Source of the DNA: CAIPSZ01 sp038065015
GTDB lineage: Bacteria > Patescibacteriota > Patescibacteriia > PEXW01
DNA length: 5,348 nt
Direction of reading: 5' to 3'
Assembly (NCBI GenBank): GCA_038065015.1
Contig: JBBTRU010000002.1
Span: 1 to 5,348, forward strand
Shown here in pieces: positions 5,265-5,348 of this stretch. The notes below the pieces were generated by a model. The model searched no databases and had not been told where the DNA came from. It was given only the letters and a program-made list of their open reading frames with translations. Each line of letters begins with the position of its first letter. Within the stretch, counting starts at the first letter, position 1. The position numbers and the translations under genes were made by a program.

Positions 5265-5348
5265 TTACAACTTATGCGGCTCGTCGGGGCGGTAGCCGGT
5301 CCCGGCCGGGATGAGCTTGCCGATGATGACATTCTCTTTCAAGCCGCG
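5265..5348 (-). CDS. rpoC: RNA polymerase beta' subunit, last 27 codons (5' part outside window)
   Basis: The - strand frame that enters at the right edge reads RGLKENVIIGKLIPAGTG and then YRPDEPHKL before TAA (5267-5265). GLKENVI-G-LIPAGTG is the highly conserved C-terminal motif of bacterial RpoC, at the end of the beta' subunit near the omega-binding region. Only 27 residues are inside the window, so nothing can be said about the rest. The stop is followed by the strong terminator at 5218-5250, consistent with rpoC ending its operon. Confidence 0.93.
   Translation of the reverse strand, partial: RGLKENVIIGKLIPAGTGYRPDEPHKL

Noticed and set aside
5035..5314. + strand open frames of 66 and 79 aa in the rpoC-ftsK gap
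   Set aside because: They run through the nested palindrome and the rpoC terminator, and the longer one enters antisense to rpoC. The translations look like nothing known.
1..5348. A defence system, CRISPR array, transposase, tRNA or other novel multi-gene system
   Set aside because: No evenly spaced repeats, cloverleaf or mobile-element protein was seen; apart from the 80-aa gene, every substantial frame is a recognisable housekeeping gene.

Overview
The window is ordinary bacterial housekeeping DNA, fairly GC-rich: two sampled 60-base lines of recA counted 58% and 62% G+C by hand. It holds the 3' end of efp (elongation factor P) on the + strand. On the - strand, in transcription order, it holds the last 27 codons of rpoC, a full ftsK, a RodZ-like membrane HTH gene, a full recA and one unrecognised 80-aa gene. 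I cannot name the organism. The gene set is universal. The RecA, FtsK and EF-P sequences, the rpoC/ftsK/HTH-membrane-protein/recA order and the several short GC-rich palindromes would fit a member of the Candidate Phyla Radiation (Patescibacteria, Parcubacteria-like). That is an impression from memory, not a computed placement.

Layout. 1-363 is the EF-P C-terminal region (OB domains II and III). 364-475 is a convergent intergenic stretch with a small hairpin and a strong bidirectional terminator. 476-718 (-) is an orphan gene with its own consensus -35 box, a 17-bp spacer and a perfect AGGAGG site. 831-875 is the recA terminator. 895-1941 (-) is recA. 1942-2021 is an 80-base gap with two hairpins. 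2022-2684 (-) is the RodZ-like gene, whose ATG overlaps the ftsK stop in an ATGA junction. 2681-5026 (-) is ftsK. 5027-5264 contains an 84-bp nested palindromic element and the bidirectional terminator that closes rpoC. 5265-5348 (-) is the rpoC tail.

Functional picture. ftsK and the RodZ-like gene are almost certainly co-transcribed and translationally coupled. They link chromosome translocation at the septum with a cytoskeleton- or envelope-associated membrane protein. recA follows 80 bases downstream with no terminator between, so it may be read from the same transcript, from a weak candidate promoter over the end of the RodZ-like gene, or both. rpoC and the 80-aa gene are separated from this group by clear terminators.

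I found no mobile-element gene, CRISPR array, tRNA, rRNA or recognisable defence system. The points most worth following are the palindromic elements (one lies in frame inside ftsK) and the isolated, well-expressed-looking 80-aa gene of lower GC.
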